A stretch of DNA of 8,957 nucleotides, from assembly GCA_003510325.1 (NCBI GenBank), contig DONB01000094.1, positions 1 through 8,957 on the forward strand. Direction: 5' to 3'. Under the pieces are notes generated by a model. It had not been told where the DNA came from. It saw only the letters and a program-made list of their open reading frames with translations, and made no database searches. The translations under genes were made by a program, and so were the position numbers. The stretch's first letter is position 1. Every line of letters starts with the position of its first letter. The stretch is from Thiobacillus sp. GTDB taxonomy: Bacteria; Pseudomonadota; Gammaproteobacteria; Burkholderiales; Thiobacillaceae. Positions 1 to 5,992 of this stretch are shown here, piece by piece.

Positions 1-421
1 CCAGCATTTCTGTCATCGGCGATTCGCTCGGCGCCGGCGTGTCGCGGCTGGCGCTTTCGGCTTGCGCGCGACGCACCAGTTCGAGCGCCTGATCGACGTC
101 GAACGGCTTCGGCAGGTACTCGAAGGCGCCGCCCTGGAAGGCCGCTACCGCGCTGTCGAGATCGGAATACGCGGTCATGATGATGACCGGCACCTTGGGC
201 AGCTGCTCCTTCAGCGCCTGCAGCAGTTCGAGCCCGGACACGCCCGGCATGCGGATGTCGGACAGCACCACACTGGGCTGGCTGCGTTCCAGCTCGCGCA
301 GTGCATCGCTGGCCGAACTGAAAGTCATGCACGGAATATCCTCGCGCAGCAGGGCCTTTTCCAGCACCCAGCGGATGGAGCGGTCATCGTCGATGATCCA
401 GACACAGCTTGATTTCGTCAT
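1..421 (-). CDS. ntrC: Nitrogen regulation response regulator NtrC (N-terminal part, truncated by window edge)
   Basis: NtrC is the sigma-54-dependent activator of nitrogen-limitation genes; NtrB phosphorylates it. Only the first 140 codons are inside the window, and the frame runs off the left edge without a stop. They encode a complete receiver domain: the acidic cluster DDD at residues 11-13, phosphoacceptor Asp55 in SDIRMPG, Thr83 in IIMTAYSD and Lys105 in YLPKPF, followed by the start of a linker rich in Ala, Ser and Pro. The AAA+ and Fis-type DNA-binding domains must lie to the left. The ATG is 5 bp after the ntrB stop codon and has no clear Shine-Dalgarno sequence, so translation is probably coupled to ntrB. 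The receiver alone could belong to another NtrC-family regulator, but MTKSSCVWIIDDDRSIRWVL and the position behind ntrB make NtrC itself nearly certain. Confidence 0.95.
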   Translation of the reverse strand, partial: MTKSSCVWIIDDDRSIRWVLEKALLREDIPCMTFSSASDALRELERSQPSVVLSDIRMPGVSGLELLQALKEQLPKVPVIIMTAYSDLDSAVAAFQGGAFEYLPKPFDVDQALELVRRAQAESASRDTPAPSESPMTEML

Positions 422-426
422 GGCGT

Positions 427-1482
427 TCAGGTGGGGAGCGGAAGGAAAATGGAAAATACGGTGTGACCCGGGCGGCTTTCGCAATCGATGGTGCCGTGAT
501 TTTGCGCCACCAGGGTTTGCGATACGGCGAGACCGAGCCCGCTGCCACCTTCGCGGCCCGACACCAGCGGATAGAAAATCTGCTCGCGGATGTCCTCGGG
601 AATGCCGGGGCCGTTGTCGATGATCTCGACTCGCATGCCCAGCTGGTAGCGACGACTCTCCAGCGTGATCTGTCGCGCCACCCGGGTCTTGAAGATGATC
701 TCGCCTTGGCCATGCATCGCCTGCACCGCATTGCGCGCGATGTTGAGCGCGGCCTGAATCAACTGCTCTACGTCAGCTCGAATTTCAGGCAGGCTGATGT
801 CATAGTCGCGCCGCAGCTTCACACTCGGCGTTTCGGCCAGGATCAGGCTGCGAACGCGTTCCAGCACTTCGTGAATATTCACCGCACCAAAACGGGGCGT
901 CCGATGCGGCGTCAACAGACGCTCCATCAGCGACTGCAGCCGGTCGGATTCCTTGATGATGACCTGGGTGTATTCGCGCAGGCTTTCGCGCGGCAATTCG
1001 TGCTCCAGCAATTGCGCGGCGCCGCGAATGCCGCCGAGCGGATTTTTGATTTCATGAGCCAGGTTGCGCAGCAGTTCGCGGTTGGCCTCCTGCTGCAGGC
1101 GCGCCTGCTCCAGCCGGGCGATGCGCAGATGCGGGTCGACCGCGCGCATTTCGATCAGCACGGCATGCGCCGGCTTCTCCAGTGGCGAAATGCTGCAGCC
1201 GATGCGGATCGGCGGATGGCCACTCACCACCACATCGAGCTCGTATTCGATGACGGTTTCCTGCTCGCTGCGCACGGTCTGAATGGCTGCCAGCAGTTCG
1301 GGGCTGCGCTCGAACGTCTGCCCGGCATTCTCCCCGATCAGCAGCGCACCGGACACGCCCAGCAGGGTTTCGGCCGCCGGATTGACATACCGGATGCGAC
1401 TGTCGTCATCCAGCACCATGGCGCCGGTGGACAGGCAATCGAGACCGGAAAACTCGCTGGGGGGAGACGTCATCATACTCAT
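427..1482 (-). CDS. ntrB: Nitrogen regulation sensor histidine kinase NtrB (GlnL)
   Basis: NtrB is a cytoplasmic two-component kinase that phosphorylates or dephosphorylates NtrC according to PII (GlnB) signalling of nitrogen status. From the start chosen here the protein has 351 residues, the usual size. A PAS domain spans roughly residues 12-115. The H-box LAHEIKNPLGG carries the phosphorylated His143. The N-box LNIARNAVQA is near residue 251, the G1 box DNGPGIP is at 289-295 and the G2 box GGSGLGLAVS is at 312-321. No membrane segment is seen. The frame is open further upstream to an ATG at 1602, but the extra 40 residues do not resemble the family; family alignment places the start at one of three nearby ATGs (1482, 1476 or 1473). 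None has a good Shine-Dalgarno sequence, so the exact start is uncertain. A sigma-54-like promoter lies directly upstream, and ntrC follows after 5 bp. Confidence 0.95.
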   Translation of the reverse strand: MSMMTSPPSEFSGLDCLSTGAMVLDDDSRIRYVNPAAETLLGVSGALLIGENAGQTFERSPELLAAIQTVRSEQETVIEYELDVVVSGHPPIRIGCSISPLEKPAHAVLIEMRAVDPHLRIARLEQARLQQEANRELLRNLAHEIKNPLGGIRGAAQLLEHELPRESLREYTQVIIKESDRLQSLMERLLTPHRTPRFGAVNIHEVLERVRSLILAETPSVKLRRDYDISLPEIRADVEQLIQAALNIARNAVQAMHGQGEIIFKTRVARQITLESRRYQLGMRVEIIDNGPGIPEDIREQIFYPLVSGREGGSGLGLAVSQTLVAQNHGTIDCESRPGHTVFSIFLPLPT

Positions 1483-1492
1483 GCACAAACCA

Positions 1493-1510
1493 GAAGCACT
1501 GATTGTGCCA
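1493..1510 (-). promoter_or_regulatory. Candidate sigma-54 (-24/-12) promoter for ntrBC
   Basis: The minus strand reads TGGCACAATCAGTGCTTC. The -24 element TGGCAC is a perfect match, and the GG and GC dinucleotides are separated by exactly 10 nt as sigma-54 requires; the -12 element is GTGCT against consensus TTGCW. The predicted start point is near 1484, practically on the first possible ntrB start codon, so translation would begin at the ATG at 1476 or 1473 with a very short leader or at 1482 with almost none. Two NtrC half-sites, GCACTA (1544-1539) and GCACCA (1528-1523), lie just upstream, but neither forms a full dyad. Confidence 0.45.
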
Positions 1511-1595
1511 GAGCGTGGTTGTTGGTGCTTTAGCGCCTTAGTGCATGGCTGATGCCGACGTGCCGGCCATACCGCCATGACCATCCATTTACATG

Positions 1596-1621
1596 AAAAC
1601 ACGGCCCGAGCCGCTCGCGGG
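1596..1621 (-). terminator. Weak candidate terminator after the DUF4124 gene
   Basis: On the minus strand a GC-rich hairpin with a one-base bulge (CCC-G-CGAG, loop CGG, CTCGGG; 1621-1605) is followed 5 bases later by a run of four T. It begins 11 bp after the DUF4124 stop codon. The bulge and the short, displaced T-run make it a poor intrinsic terminator, so some transcription into ntrB is likely. Confidence 0.3.
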
Positions 1622-1632
1622 ATGCCGCCGAC

Positions 1633-2103
1633 TTATTTCAGGTTCGCAAGTTCGCGCTGGATGGAAGCGACGTTTTGTTCGTGCTGCTGCAGCGTGGCGC
1701 GCAATTTGTTCACGCGATTGAGATAGGTTGCGTCGGTCGCGCGCTCGCCGGGCTGCAGTCGCTCACCCAGCGCCAACTGGCGCCGGGCCTCGTCGGCATT
1801 GCGGCGTTCGCCGGCAATTTCGTCCTGCAGCACCTGGCGCCGGATATCGTCACGGCGCTTCTGCGTGCCGGCATCGATGCGCGGAAAATCTGCCGGGCTC
1901 GGCGTGTAGGACGCTCGCCTGGGCGTCTTGTTGCCGGCTGACAGCGGGGCCGGCGCACCGGGCAGTTCGATGCGCTTGGCGCCCTTGCGGTAGACGTCGG
2001 TGAACGTCACCTGACCATTCTCATCGACATACTTGTAGATTTCCGCCTCCGCGGGCGCGGCCAGGACCAGACACAGCAGGAGGGATAAGCGGAGGGTTTG
2101 CAT
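1633..2103 (-). CDS. Exported DUF4124-domain protein of unknown function
   Basis: This predicted 156-residue protein begins with a Sec-type signal peptide: Arg near the N-terminus, the hydrophobic run LSLLLCLVLAA, and a likely cleavage after AEA near residue 20. The mature protein opens with EIYKYVDENGQVTFTDV, the hallmark of the DUF4124 family, which is usually found in short periplasmic or envelope proteins of Proteobacteria and has no established activity. The C-terminal half, about residues 75-156, is rich in Arg, Glu, Gln and Ala and is probably a long helix or coiled coil. The frame stays open upstream to an ATG at 2244, but that extension runs through the glnA terminator; the ATG at 2103 is chosen because the signal peptide follows at once. 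There is no Shine-Dalgarno sequence before it. It lies between glnA and ntrB on the same strand; a role in nitrogen metabolism is suggested only by position. Confidence 0.85.
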   Translation of the reverse strand: MQTLRLSLLLCLVLAAPAEAEIYKYVDENGQVTFTDVYRKGAKRIELPGAPAPLSAGNKTPRRASYTPSPADFPRIDAGTQKRRDDIRRQVLQDEIAGERRNADEARRQLALGERLQPGERATDATYLNRVNKLRATLQQHEQNVASIQRELANLK

Positions 2104-2112
2104 GGCCAGATG

Positions 2113-2142
2113 AGTGTAGCGTACCCGTCTGTTAACGACCAA
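2113..2142 (-). promoter_or_regulatory. Possible sigma-70 promoter of the DUF4124 gene
   Basis: The minus strand has TTGGTC (2142-2137) and TACACT (2118-2113) separated by 18 bp. The -10 element ends only 9 nt before the ATG at 2103, giving a leader of just a few nucleotides. It lies downstream of the glnA terminator, where a separate promoter would be expected. The -35 match is modest. Confidence 0.35.
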
Positions 2143-2206
2143 AGACCGGCAATCTTGATATGTCTGAAACGGCGGCACGCAGGGGCGTTCAAAGAAATGC
2201 TCCATG

Positions 2207-2234
2207 AAAAAGGGCGGCCGAAGCCGCCCTTTTT
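2207..2234 (-). terminator. Strong intrinsic terminator of glnA
   Basis: A perfect 12-bp stem, five A/T pairs plus GGGCGGC/GCCGCCC, closes a four-base loop that reads TTCG on the minus strand (a stable tetraloop) and is followed by a T-run. It starts 16 bp after the glnA stop codon at 2251. The hairpin has A/T runs on both sides, so it could work in either direction, but no plus-strand gene ends here. It should separate most glnA transcripts from the DUF4124-ntrBC genes. Confidence 0.9.
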
Positions 2235-2250
2235 CCCGAGCCACCTGAAT

Positions 2251-3660
2251 TTACAGCGAATAGTACATCGCAAATTCGACCGGATGCGTGGTCATGCGGA
2301 ACTTGGTCACGTCTTCCATCTTCAGCGCGATGTAGGCATCAATCATGTCGTTGGTGAACACGCCGCCACGGGTCAGGAACTCGCGGTCCTTGTCGAGTTC
2401 TTCCAGTGCCATTTCCAGGCTGTGGCAGACCTTCGGAACCTTTGCGTCCTCTTCCGGCGGCAGGTCGTACAAATCCTTGTCCGACGGATCGCCGGGGTGG
2501 ATCTTGTTCTGAATGCCGTCCAGGCCCGCCATCATCAGCGCGGCAAAGCACAGGTAGGGGTTGGCCATGGGATCCGGGAAGCGGGTCTCGATACGGCGCG
2601 CTTTCTCACTGGCGGAAATCGGGATGCGGATCGAGGCCGAGCGGTTGCGTGCCGAGTAAGCCAGCATCACCGGGGCTTCGAAGCCGGGCACCAGGCGCTT
2701 GTAGGAGTTGGTCGACGGGTTGGTGATCGCGTTCAGCGCCTTGGCGTGTTTGATGATGCCGCCGATGTAGTACAGGCTCAGTTCGGACAGGCCAGCGTAG
2801 CCGTTGCCCGCGAACAGGTTCTTGCCGTCTTTCCACAAGGACATGTGCACGTGCATGCCGGAGCCGTTGTCGCCGACGATGGGCTTGGGCATGAAGGTCG
2901 CGGTCTTGCCATAGGCGTGGGCGACGTTGTGCACGATGTACTTCAGAATTTGCGTCCAGTCGGCACGCTTGGTCAGCGTGCTGAACTGAGTGCCGATTTC
3001 GCACTGGCCTGCAGTCGCCACTTCGTGGTGGAACACTTCGACCGGGATGCCGGCTTCTTCCAGTGCCATCACCATGGCGGCACGGATGTCCTGCAGGCTG
3101 TCGACCGGCGGGACCGGGAAGTAGCCGCCCTTGACGCCAGGACGATGGCCGGTGTTTCCATTCTCGAATTTTTCTGCCGACGACCAGGATGCCTCCTCGG
3201 AGTTGATCTTTACCCCGCAGCCCGACATGCCGTCGTGCCAGGTGATCGAATCGAAAATGAAAAACTCCGGCTCGGGGCCAAAGTAGGCAGTGTCAGCGAT
3301 GCCGGTCGACTTCAGGTAGGCTTCGGCGCGACGGGCCACCGAGCGCGGATCGCGCTCGTAGCCCTTGCCATCGGACGGCTCGATCACGTCGCAGGTCAGG
3401 ATCAGCGTGGGCTCATCAAAGAAGGGGTCCAGGTAGGCCGAATCCGGGTCCGCTTTCAGCAGCATGTCGGAGGCCTGAATGCCTTTCCAGCCGGCGATCG
3501 AGGAGCCGTCGAACGGGTGGCCATCCTCGAACCAGTCTTCGGTCACGATGCGGGCAGGAATCGAAACATGCTGTTCCTTGCCACGGGTATCGGTAAAGCG
3601 CAGATCGACGAACTTGATTTCGTCGTCCTGAATTCTCTTGATCACATCGGCCACGGCCAT
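2251..3660 (-). CDS. glnA: Type I glutamine synthetase (GSI-beta, adenylylation-regulated)
   Basis: It makes glutamine from glutamate, ammonia and ATP in the cytoplasm, as a dodecamer in this family. The 469 residues match the usual bacterial length. Family signatures appear in order: [11 protein letters not shown] (51-61), the metal-binding FGPEPEFF (127-134), HHEVATAGQ (211-219), the ATP-site motif [14 protein letters not shown] (259-272), [13 protein letters not shown] (318-330), NRSASIRIP (339-347) and TRFPDP (359-364). Tyr398, counting Met1, in [10 protein letters not shown] is the adenylylation site used by GlnE, which marks the GSI-beta class. The ATG at 3660 is preceded by an excellent Shine-Dalgarno sequence, GAGGAG, 7 nt upstream; a farther in-frame ATG at 3705 lacks family similarity. 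Transcription is probably controlled by NtrC and sigma-54 from the divergent intergenic region, and a strong terminator follows. Confidence 0.99.
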   Translation of the reverse strand: MAVADVIKRIQDDEIKFVDLRFTDTRGKEQHVSIPARIVTEDWFEDGHPFDGSSIAGWKGIQASDMLLKADPDSAYLDPFFDEPTLILTCDVIEPSDGKGYERDPRSVARRAEAYLKSTGIADTAYFGPEPEFFIFDSITWHDGMSGCGVKINSEEASWSSAEKFENGNTGHRPGVKGGYFPVPPVDSLQDIRAAMVMALEEAGIPVEVFHHEVATAGQCEIGTQFSTLTKRADWTQILKYIVHNVAHAYGKTATFMPKPIVGDNGSGMHVHMSLWKDGKNLFAGNGYAGLSELSLYYIGGIIKHAKALNAITNPSTNSYKRLVPGFEAPVMLAYSARNRSASIRIPISASEKARRIETRFPDPMANPYLCFAALMMAGLDGIQNKIHPGDPSDKDLYDLPPEEDAKVPKVCHSLEMALEELDKDREFLTRGGVFTNDMIDAYIALKMEDVTKFRMTTHPVEFAMYYSL

Positions 3661-3734
3661 GCTGAATCTCCTCAAACTGAAATAGATAAATAACGACGAC
3701 ACCACACCCGCAGCATCGCTAATGAAATCAACTT

Positions 3735-3750
3735 AGCAGCAACCGTGCCA
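3735..3750 (-). promoter_or_regulatory. Sigma-54 promoter of glnA
   Basis: The minus strand reads TGGCACGGTTGCTGCT, against consensus TGGCACG-N4-TTGCW: the -24 element is perfect including the following G, GG and GC are 10 nt apart, and the -12 element has one mismatch (CTGCT). The predicted start point is near 3724, giving a leader of about 64 nt that contains the GAGGAG ribosome site. NtrC boxes sit at the right distance upstream. I saw no convincing minus-strand sigma-70 promoter in this gap. Confidence 0.87.
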
Positions 3751-3825
3751 TGTATATAATCGAGCCCGGATCATTGTGCCATAAGGCCCATGCCGTGGGA
3801 TAGTGCATTCACCCTCCCGCCACGC

Positions 3826-3840
3826 GCACCATTAATGCGC
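3826..3840. promoter_or_regulatory. NtrC binding site 2 (about -109 from the glnA start point)
   Basis: GCACCATTAATGCGC matches the NtrC dyad GCACCA-N3-TGGTGC perfectly in the left half and partly (ATGCGC) in the right. Its centre is 31 bp, about three helical turns, from the stronger site 1, so dimers would sit on the same face of the DNA. Position relative to the sigma-54 start point is inferred from the promoter call. Confidence 0.7.
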
Positions 3841-3855
3841 ATCACCATGACTTAA

Positions 3856-3872
3856 CGCACCATTTTGGTGCG
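3856..3872. promoter_or_regulatory. NtrC binding site 1 (about -140 from the glnA start point)
   Basis: CGCACCATTTTGGTGCG is a perfect dyad with 7-bp arms CGCACCA/TGGTGCG and a 3-bp centre, fully matching the known NtrC consensus GCACCA-N3-TGGTGC. It should serve as the main enhancer site for glnA. Its right edge is only 2 bp from the -35 element of the divergent rhodanese promoter. Confidence 0.88.
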
Positions 3873-3874
3873 AA

Positions 3875-3902
3875 TTGCATCGCCCTCCGGCTTACATATA
3901 CT
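3875..3902 (+). promoter_or_regulatory. Sigma-70 promoter of the rhodanese gene
   Basis: TTGCAT (3875-3880) and TATACT (3897-3902) are separated by 16 bp. The -10 element matches consensus at 5 of 6 positions. The expected start point near 3909 gives a leader of about 20 nt containing the Shine-Dalgarno sequence AAGGA at 3917-3921. NtrC site 1 is centred about 45 bp upstream of this start point. Confidence 0.6.
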
Positions 3903-3928
3903 GAACAGGACAAAATAAGGACGCCATC

Positions 3929-4384
3929 ATGGGACGCATCACCGATTTGCTCGATACCGCCCACAGTCGCAGCCAGACTCATTCCTGGTCATTTTCAGGC
4001 GCATTGCTGCCGCACGAAGCCTACGAATTGCTGCAGATCGCACCCGGAGCCCGTCTGATCGACGTACGCTCGCGTGCCGAACTCGAGCTCAACGGCACCC
4101 TCCCCGATGCCGTGCACGTCGAATTGCTGTCCTGGCCGGGCTGGGTGCCGAATCCGCATTTTCTCACTCAACTCGAGCAGGCCACCGACCCGGAATCGTT
4201 GCTGCTTTTCATTTGCCGCAGCGGCCCGCGCTCGCACCGCGCGGCGTCTGCCTGCACCGAAGCAGGACGCGGCAACTGCTACAACGTGCTGGAAGGTTTC
4301 GAAGGCGATCTCAACAAGGCCACCGGCCATCGCAACGAACTCAACGGCTGGAAGCAGCGCGGCCTGCCCTGGTCACAAAGCTGA
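3929..4384 (+). CDS. Single-domain rhodanese-like sulfurtransferase
   Basis: Rhodaneses carry sulfane sulfur as a persulfide on an active-site cysteine and pass it to thiol acceptors; the physiological substrate here is unknown. The protein has 151 residues and no signal peptide or membrane segment, so it is probably cytoplasmic. The rhodanese core spans about residues 25-145: LIDVRSRAEL (43-52), then the active loop CRSGPRS with Cys96 and Arg101, then NVLEGFEGDL, and the common C-terminal ending GWKQRGLPW. The cysteine is present, so this is a catalytically competent type and not an inactive regulatory domain. The start at 3929 has AAGGA 7 nt upstream. It is divergent from glnA and shares its control region, with an NtrC box abutting its promoter; aroE follows 36 bp downstream. 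Confidence 0.93.
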   Translation: MGRITDLLDTAHSRSQTHSWSFSGALLPHEAYELLQIAPGARLIDVRSRAELELNGTLPDAVHVELLSWPGWVPNPHFLTQLEQATDPESLLLFICRSGPRSHRAASACTEAGRGNCYNVLEGFEGDLNKATGHRNELNGWKQRGLPWSQS

Positions 4385-4397
4385 CCAATATCCCCTC

Positions 4398-4420
4398 GGC
4401 GCGCTTTAGAATAGCGCGCC
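4398..4420 (+). promoter_or_regulatory. Inverted repeat with an embedded -10-like element abutting the aroE start codon
   Basis: GGCGCGCT (4398-4405) and AGCGCGCC (4413-4420) form a perfect 8-bp stem around a 7-nt loop, and the ATG of aroE follows immediately. TAGAAT (4407-4412), at the loop and arm boundary, is a good -10 element; transcription would then start within about 2 nt of the ATG, giving an essentially leaderless mRNA. The -35 is weak: CTGACC at 4381-4386, 20 bp away. On a readthrough transcript from the rhodanese gene the hairpin would sit directly against the start codon. Confidence 0.45.
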
Positions 4421-5218
4421 ATGACTGACCGCTATGCCGTATTCGGGCACCCGATCGCCCACTCAAAATCCCCGCAGATCCATGCCGCTTTCGCCCGCCA
4501 GACCGGGCAGGACATGTCCTACGAGGCGATCCTCGCACCGCTCGATGGCTTTGCTGGCAGCGTCGCGGATTTCATCGCGGCGGGCGGGCGCGGCGCCAAC
4601 GTCACCGTGCCGTTCAAGGAAGAGGCCTTCAGGCTGGCGGACCGCCTGAGTGCGCGTGCTCGGCGCGCCGGCGCGGTGAACACCCTGACGTTCGATGGCG
4701 ACATCCTCGGCGACAACACCGACGGTGCCGGCCTGGTGGCCGATCTCACCCGCAACCTGCACTTCCCGCTCGTCGGCAAACGCATCCTGCTGATCGGTGC
4801 CGGCGGCGCGGCACGCGGCGTGGTTGAACCCCTGCTGGAACAGCAGCCGGCCGGCCTCGTCATCGCCAACCGTACCGTCAGCCGCGCCCAGGAACTCGCC
4901 GGTCTGTTCGGCCGCGACGTCAGCGCCTGCGGTTTCGACGGCATCGAGCCGCCTTTCGACGTCGTCATCAACGCCACCGCCGCCAGCCTCGCCGGCGAGT
5001 TGCCGCCGCTGCCGCCCGAAATCTTCACCGCCACCACCCTGGCCTACGACATGATGTATGGACGCGACACGCCCTTTCTCGGCTTTGCGCGCACATACGG
5101 CGCATGCACGGCTGACGGCCTTGGCATGCTGGTGGAACAGGCTGCCGAGGCATTCTGCGGATGGCGTGGCGTACGGCCCGACACCGCGCCCGTCATAGCG
5201 AGCCTGCGCGCGACATGA
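4421..5218 (+). CDS. aroE: Shikimate dehydrogenase (NADP+)
   Basis: AroE reduces 3-dehydroshikimate to shikimate with NADPH, a step towards chorismate and the aromatic amino acids. The 265 residues are slightly below the common 270-280. The substrate-binding N-terminal domain has HSKSP (14-18), NVTVPFK with catalytic Lys66, Asn87 in AGAVNTL, and the catalytic Asp101 in GDNTDGAG. The nucleotide-binding domain has the Gly-rich loop GAGGAARG (126-133) and the NADP-type NRT motif (150-152). Conserved Gln240 lies in [13 protein letters not shown]. All key residues are present, and this looks like AroE, not the YdiB or quinate dehydrogenase type. The start at ATG 4421 leaves [15 protein letters not shown], the normal family N-terminus, but there is no Shine-Dalgarno sequence. 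The stop overlaps the mtgA start by 4 bp. Confidence 0.97.
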   Translation: MTDRYAVFGHPIAHSKSPQIHAAFARQTGQDMSYEAILAPLDGFAGSVADFIAAGGRGANVTVPFKEEAFRLADRLSARARRAGAVNTLTFDGDILGDNTDGAGLVADLTRNLHFPLVGKRILLIGAGGAARGVVEPLLEQQPAGLVIANRTVSRAQELAGLFGRDVSACGFDGIEPPFDVVINATAASLAGELPPLPPEIFTATTLAYDMMYGRDTPFLGFARTYGACTADGLGMLVEQAAEAFCGWRGVRPDTAPVIASLRAT

Positions 5219-5916
5219 TCAAGAAAATATTGGGTTGGCTCGGCAAGGGCCTCGCCGCGGCCATCGCGCTGGTGCTGTTGTATCAGCTGTGGATATTCGC
5301 GCATGTGCTGTGGTGGATCGATCACAATCCCGGCTCCACCGCCTTCATGGAAGCGGGCCTGGCACGCCAGCAGGCCAAGAACCCCGACGCAGAGCTGCGC
5401 CACAAGTGGGTGCCCTACGACCGCATTTCCATTCATCTGAAGCGCGCCATCGTCGCCGCCGAGGATGCCAAATTCCTTGAGCATGAAGGCTTCGACGTCG
5501 AGGGCATCCAGAAGGCCGTCGAAAAAAATTTGAAAAAGGGCAAGCTCGTCGCCGGTGGCTCCACCATCAGCCAGCAGCTCGCCAAGAACCTGTTCCTCTC
5601 CGGCGAGCGCAGTTTCATCCGCAAAGGCCAGGAAGCCGTGATCACGCTCATGATCGAAGCCACCTGGAGCAAGCGCCGCATCCTCGAGGTCTACCTCAAC
5701 GTCATCGAATGGGGCAACGGCATCTACGGTGCCGAAGCCGCCGCCCGCCGCTACTACAAAACCTCCGCCGCCAAGCTCAACCGCGACCAGGCCGCGCGCA
5801 TGGCGGCGATGGTGCCCAACCCGCGCTGGTATGAAAACAACCGCGGCTCGCGCAGCTACCAGCGCCGCGTTGCCCTGATCAAGCGTTACATGGGCTATTC
5901 GCAGGTACCGCGTTAA
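5215..5916 (+). CDS. mtgA: Monofunctional biosynthetic peptidoglycan transglycosylase
   Basis: MtgA is a GT51-family enzyme that polymerises lipid II into glycan strands at the outer face of the inner membrane; it has no transpeptidase domain. It has 233 residues, the normal size. An N-terminal membrane anchor spans about residues 11-33. GT51 motifs follow: [12 protein letters not shown] with catalytic Glu83, [15 protein letters not shown] (114-128), the third motif around [18 protein letters not shown] with Glu148, and [17 protein letters not shown] (156-172). The ATG at 5215 overlaps the aroE stop as ATGA and has no clear ribosome site, suggesting translational coupling. An earlier in-frame ATG at 5161 is rejected because it would add 18 Arg-rich residues inside aroE ahead of the membrane anchor. 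A 76-bp gap to mgtE follows. Confidence 0.97.
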   Translation: MIKKILGWLGKGLAAAIALVLLYQLWIFAHVLWWIDHNPGSTAFMEAGLARQQAKNPDAELRHKWVPYDRISIHLKRAIVAAEDAKFLEHEGFDVEGIQKAVEKNLKKGKLVAGGSTISQQLAKNLFLSGERSFIRKGQEAVITLMIEATWSKRRILEVYLNVIEWGNGIYGAEAAARRYYKTSAAKLNRDQAARMAAMVPNPRWYENNRGSRSYQRRVALIKRYMGYSQVPR

Positions 5917-5960
5917 GGCGTCATCAACGCAGTCCACACGCCCACACGGGGAGTGGCGCG

Positions 5961-5992
5961 TTACAATCGCGGGGCTTTTTGCCATCTGCCCC
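5961..5992 (+). promoter_or_regulatory. Possible mgtE promoter (-10 element) and short pre-start hairpin
   Basis: TACAAT at 5962-5967 is a good -10 element but has no recognisable -35 at the normal distance. It would give a leader of about 18 nt. That leader has no Shine-Dalgarno sequence and consists of GGGGC (5971-5975), a 12-nt loop and GCCCC (5988-5992) ending exactly at the ATG. The 5-bp stem with a large loop is weak. It is far too short for a known Mg2+ riboswitch. Confidence 0.33.

Noticed and set aside
409..1533. Plus-strand open frame of 374 codons opposite ntrB
   Set aside because: ntrB carries all kinase boxes on the minus strand; the plus-strand product is compositionally odd and matches nothing I recognise.
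1483..1602. N-terminal extension of NtrB to the ATG at 1602
   Set aside because: The added 40 residues have no family similarity and overlap the candidate sigma-54 promoter; normal NtrB proteins begin about 12-15 residues before the PAS domain.
2098..3693. Long open frame on the plus strand (531 codons) antisense to glnA
   Set aside because: It is the complement of an unmistakable glnA and extends into the DUF4124 upstream region; its translation is rich in Arg, His, Gly and Val with no recognisable domain. Long antisense frames are expected in GC-rich coding DNA.
3753..3760. TATATAAT as a sigma-70 -10 element in the glnA-rhodanese gap
   Set aside because: On neither strand is there a credible -35 at 16-18 bp; it may simply be AT-rich DNA near the sigma-54 promoter.
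3792..3806. Third NtrC box (GCACTA half-site on the minus strand, centre about -75 from the glnA start point)
   Set aside because: Only one half matches; the other half (CACGGC) is too far from TGGTGC to call, although weak governor-like sites do occur at enterobacterial glnA.
5917..5980. Intrinsic terminator after mtgA
   Set aside because: CGCG-TTACAAT-CGCG has only a 4-bp stem and GGGC separates it from the T-run; it fits a promoter better than a terminator.
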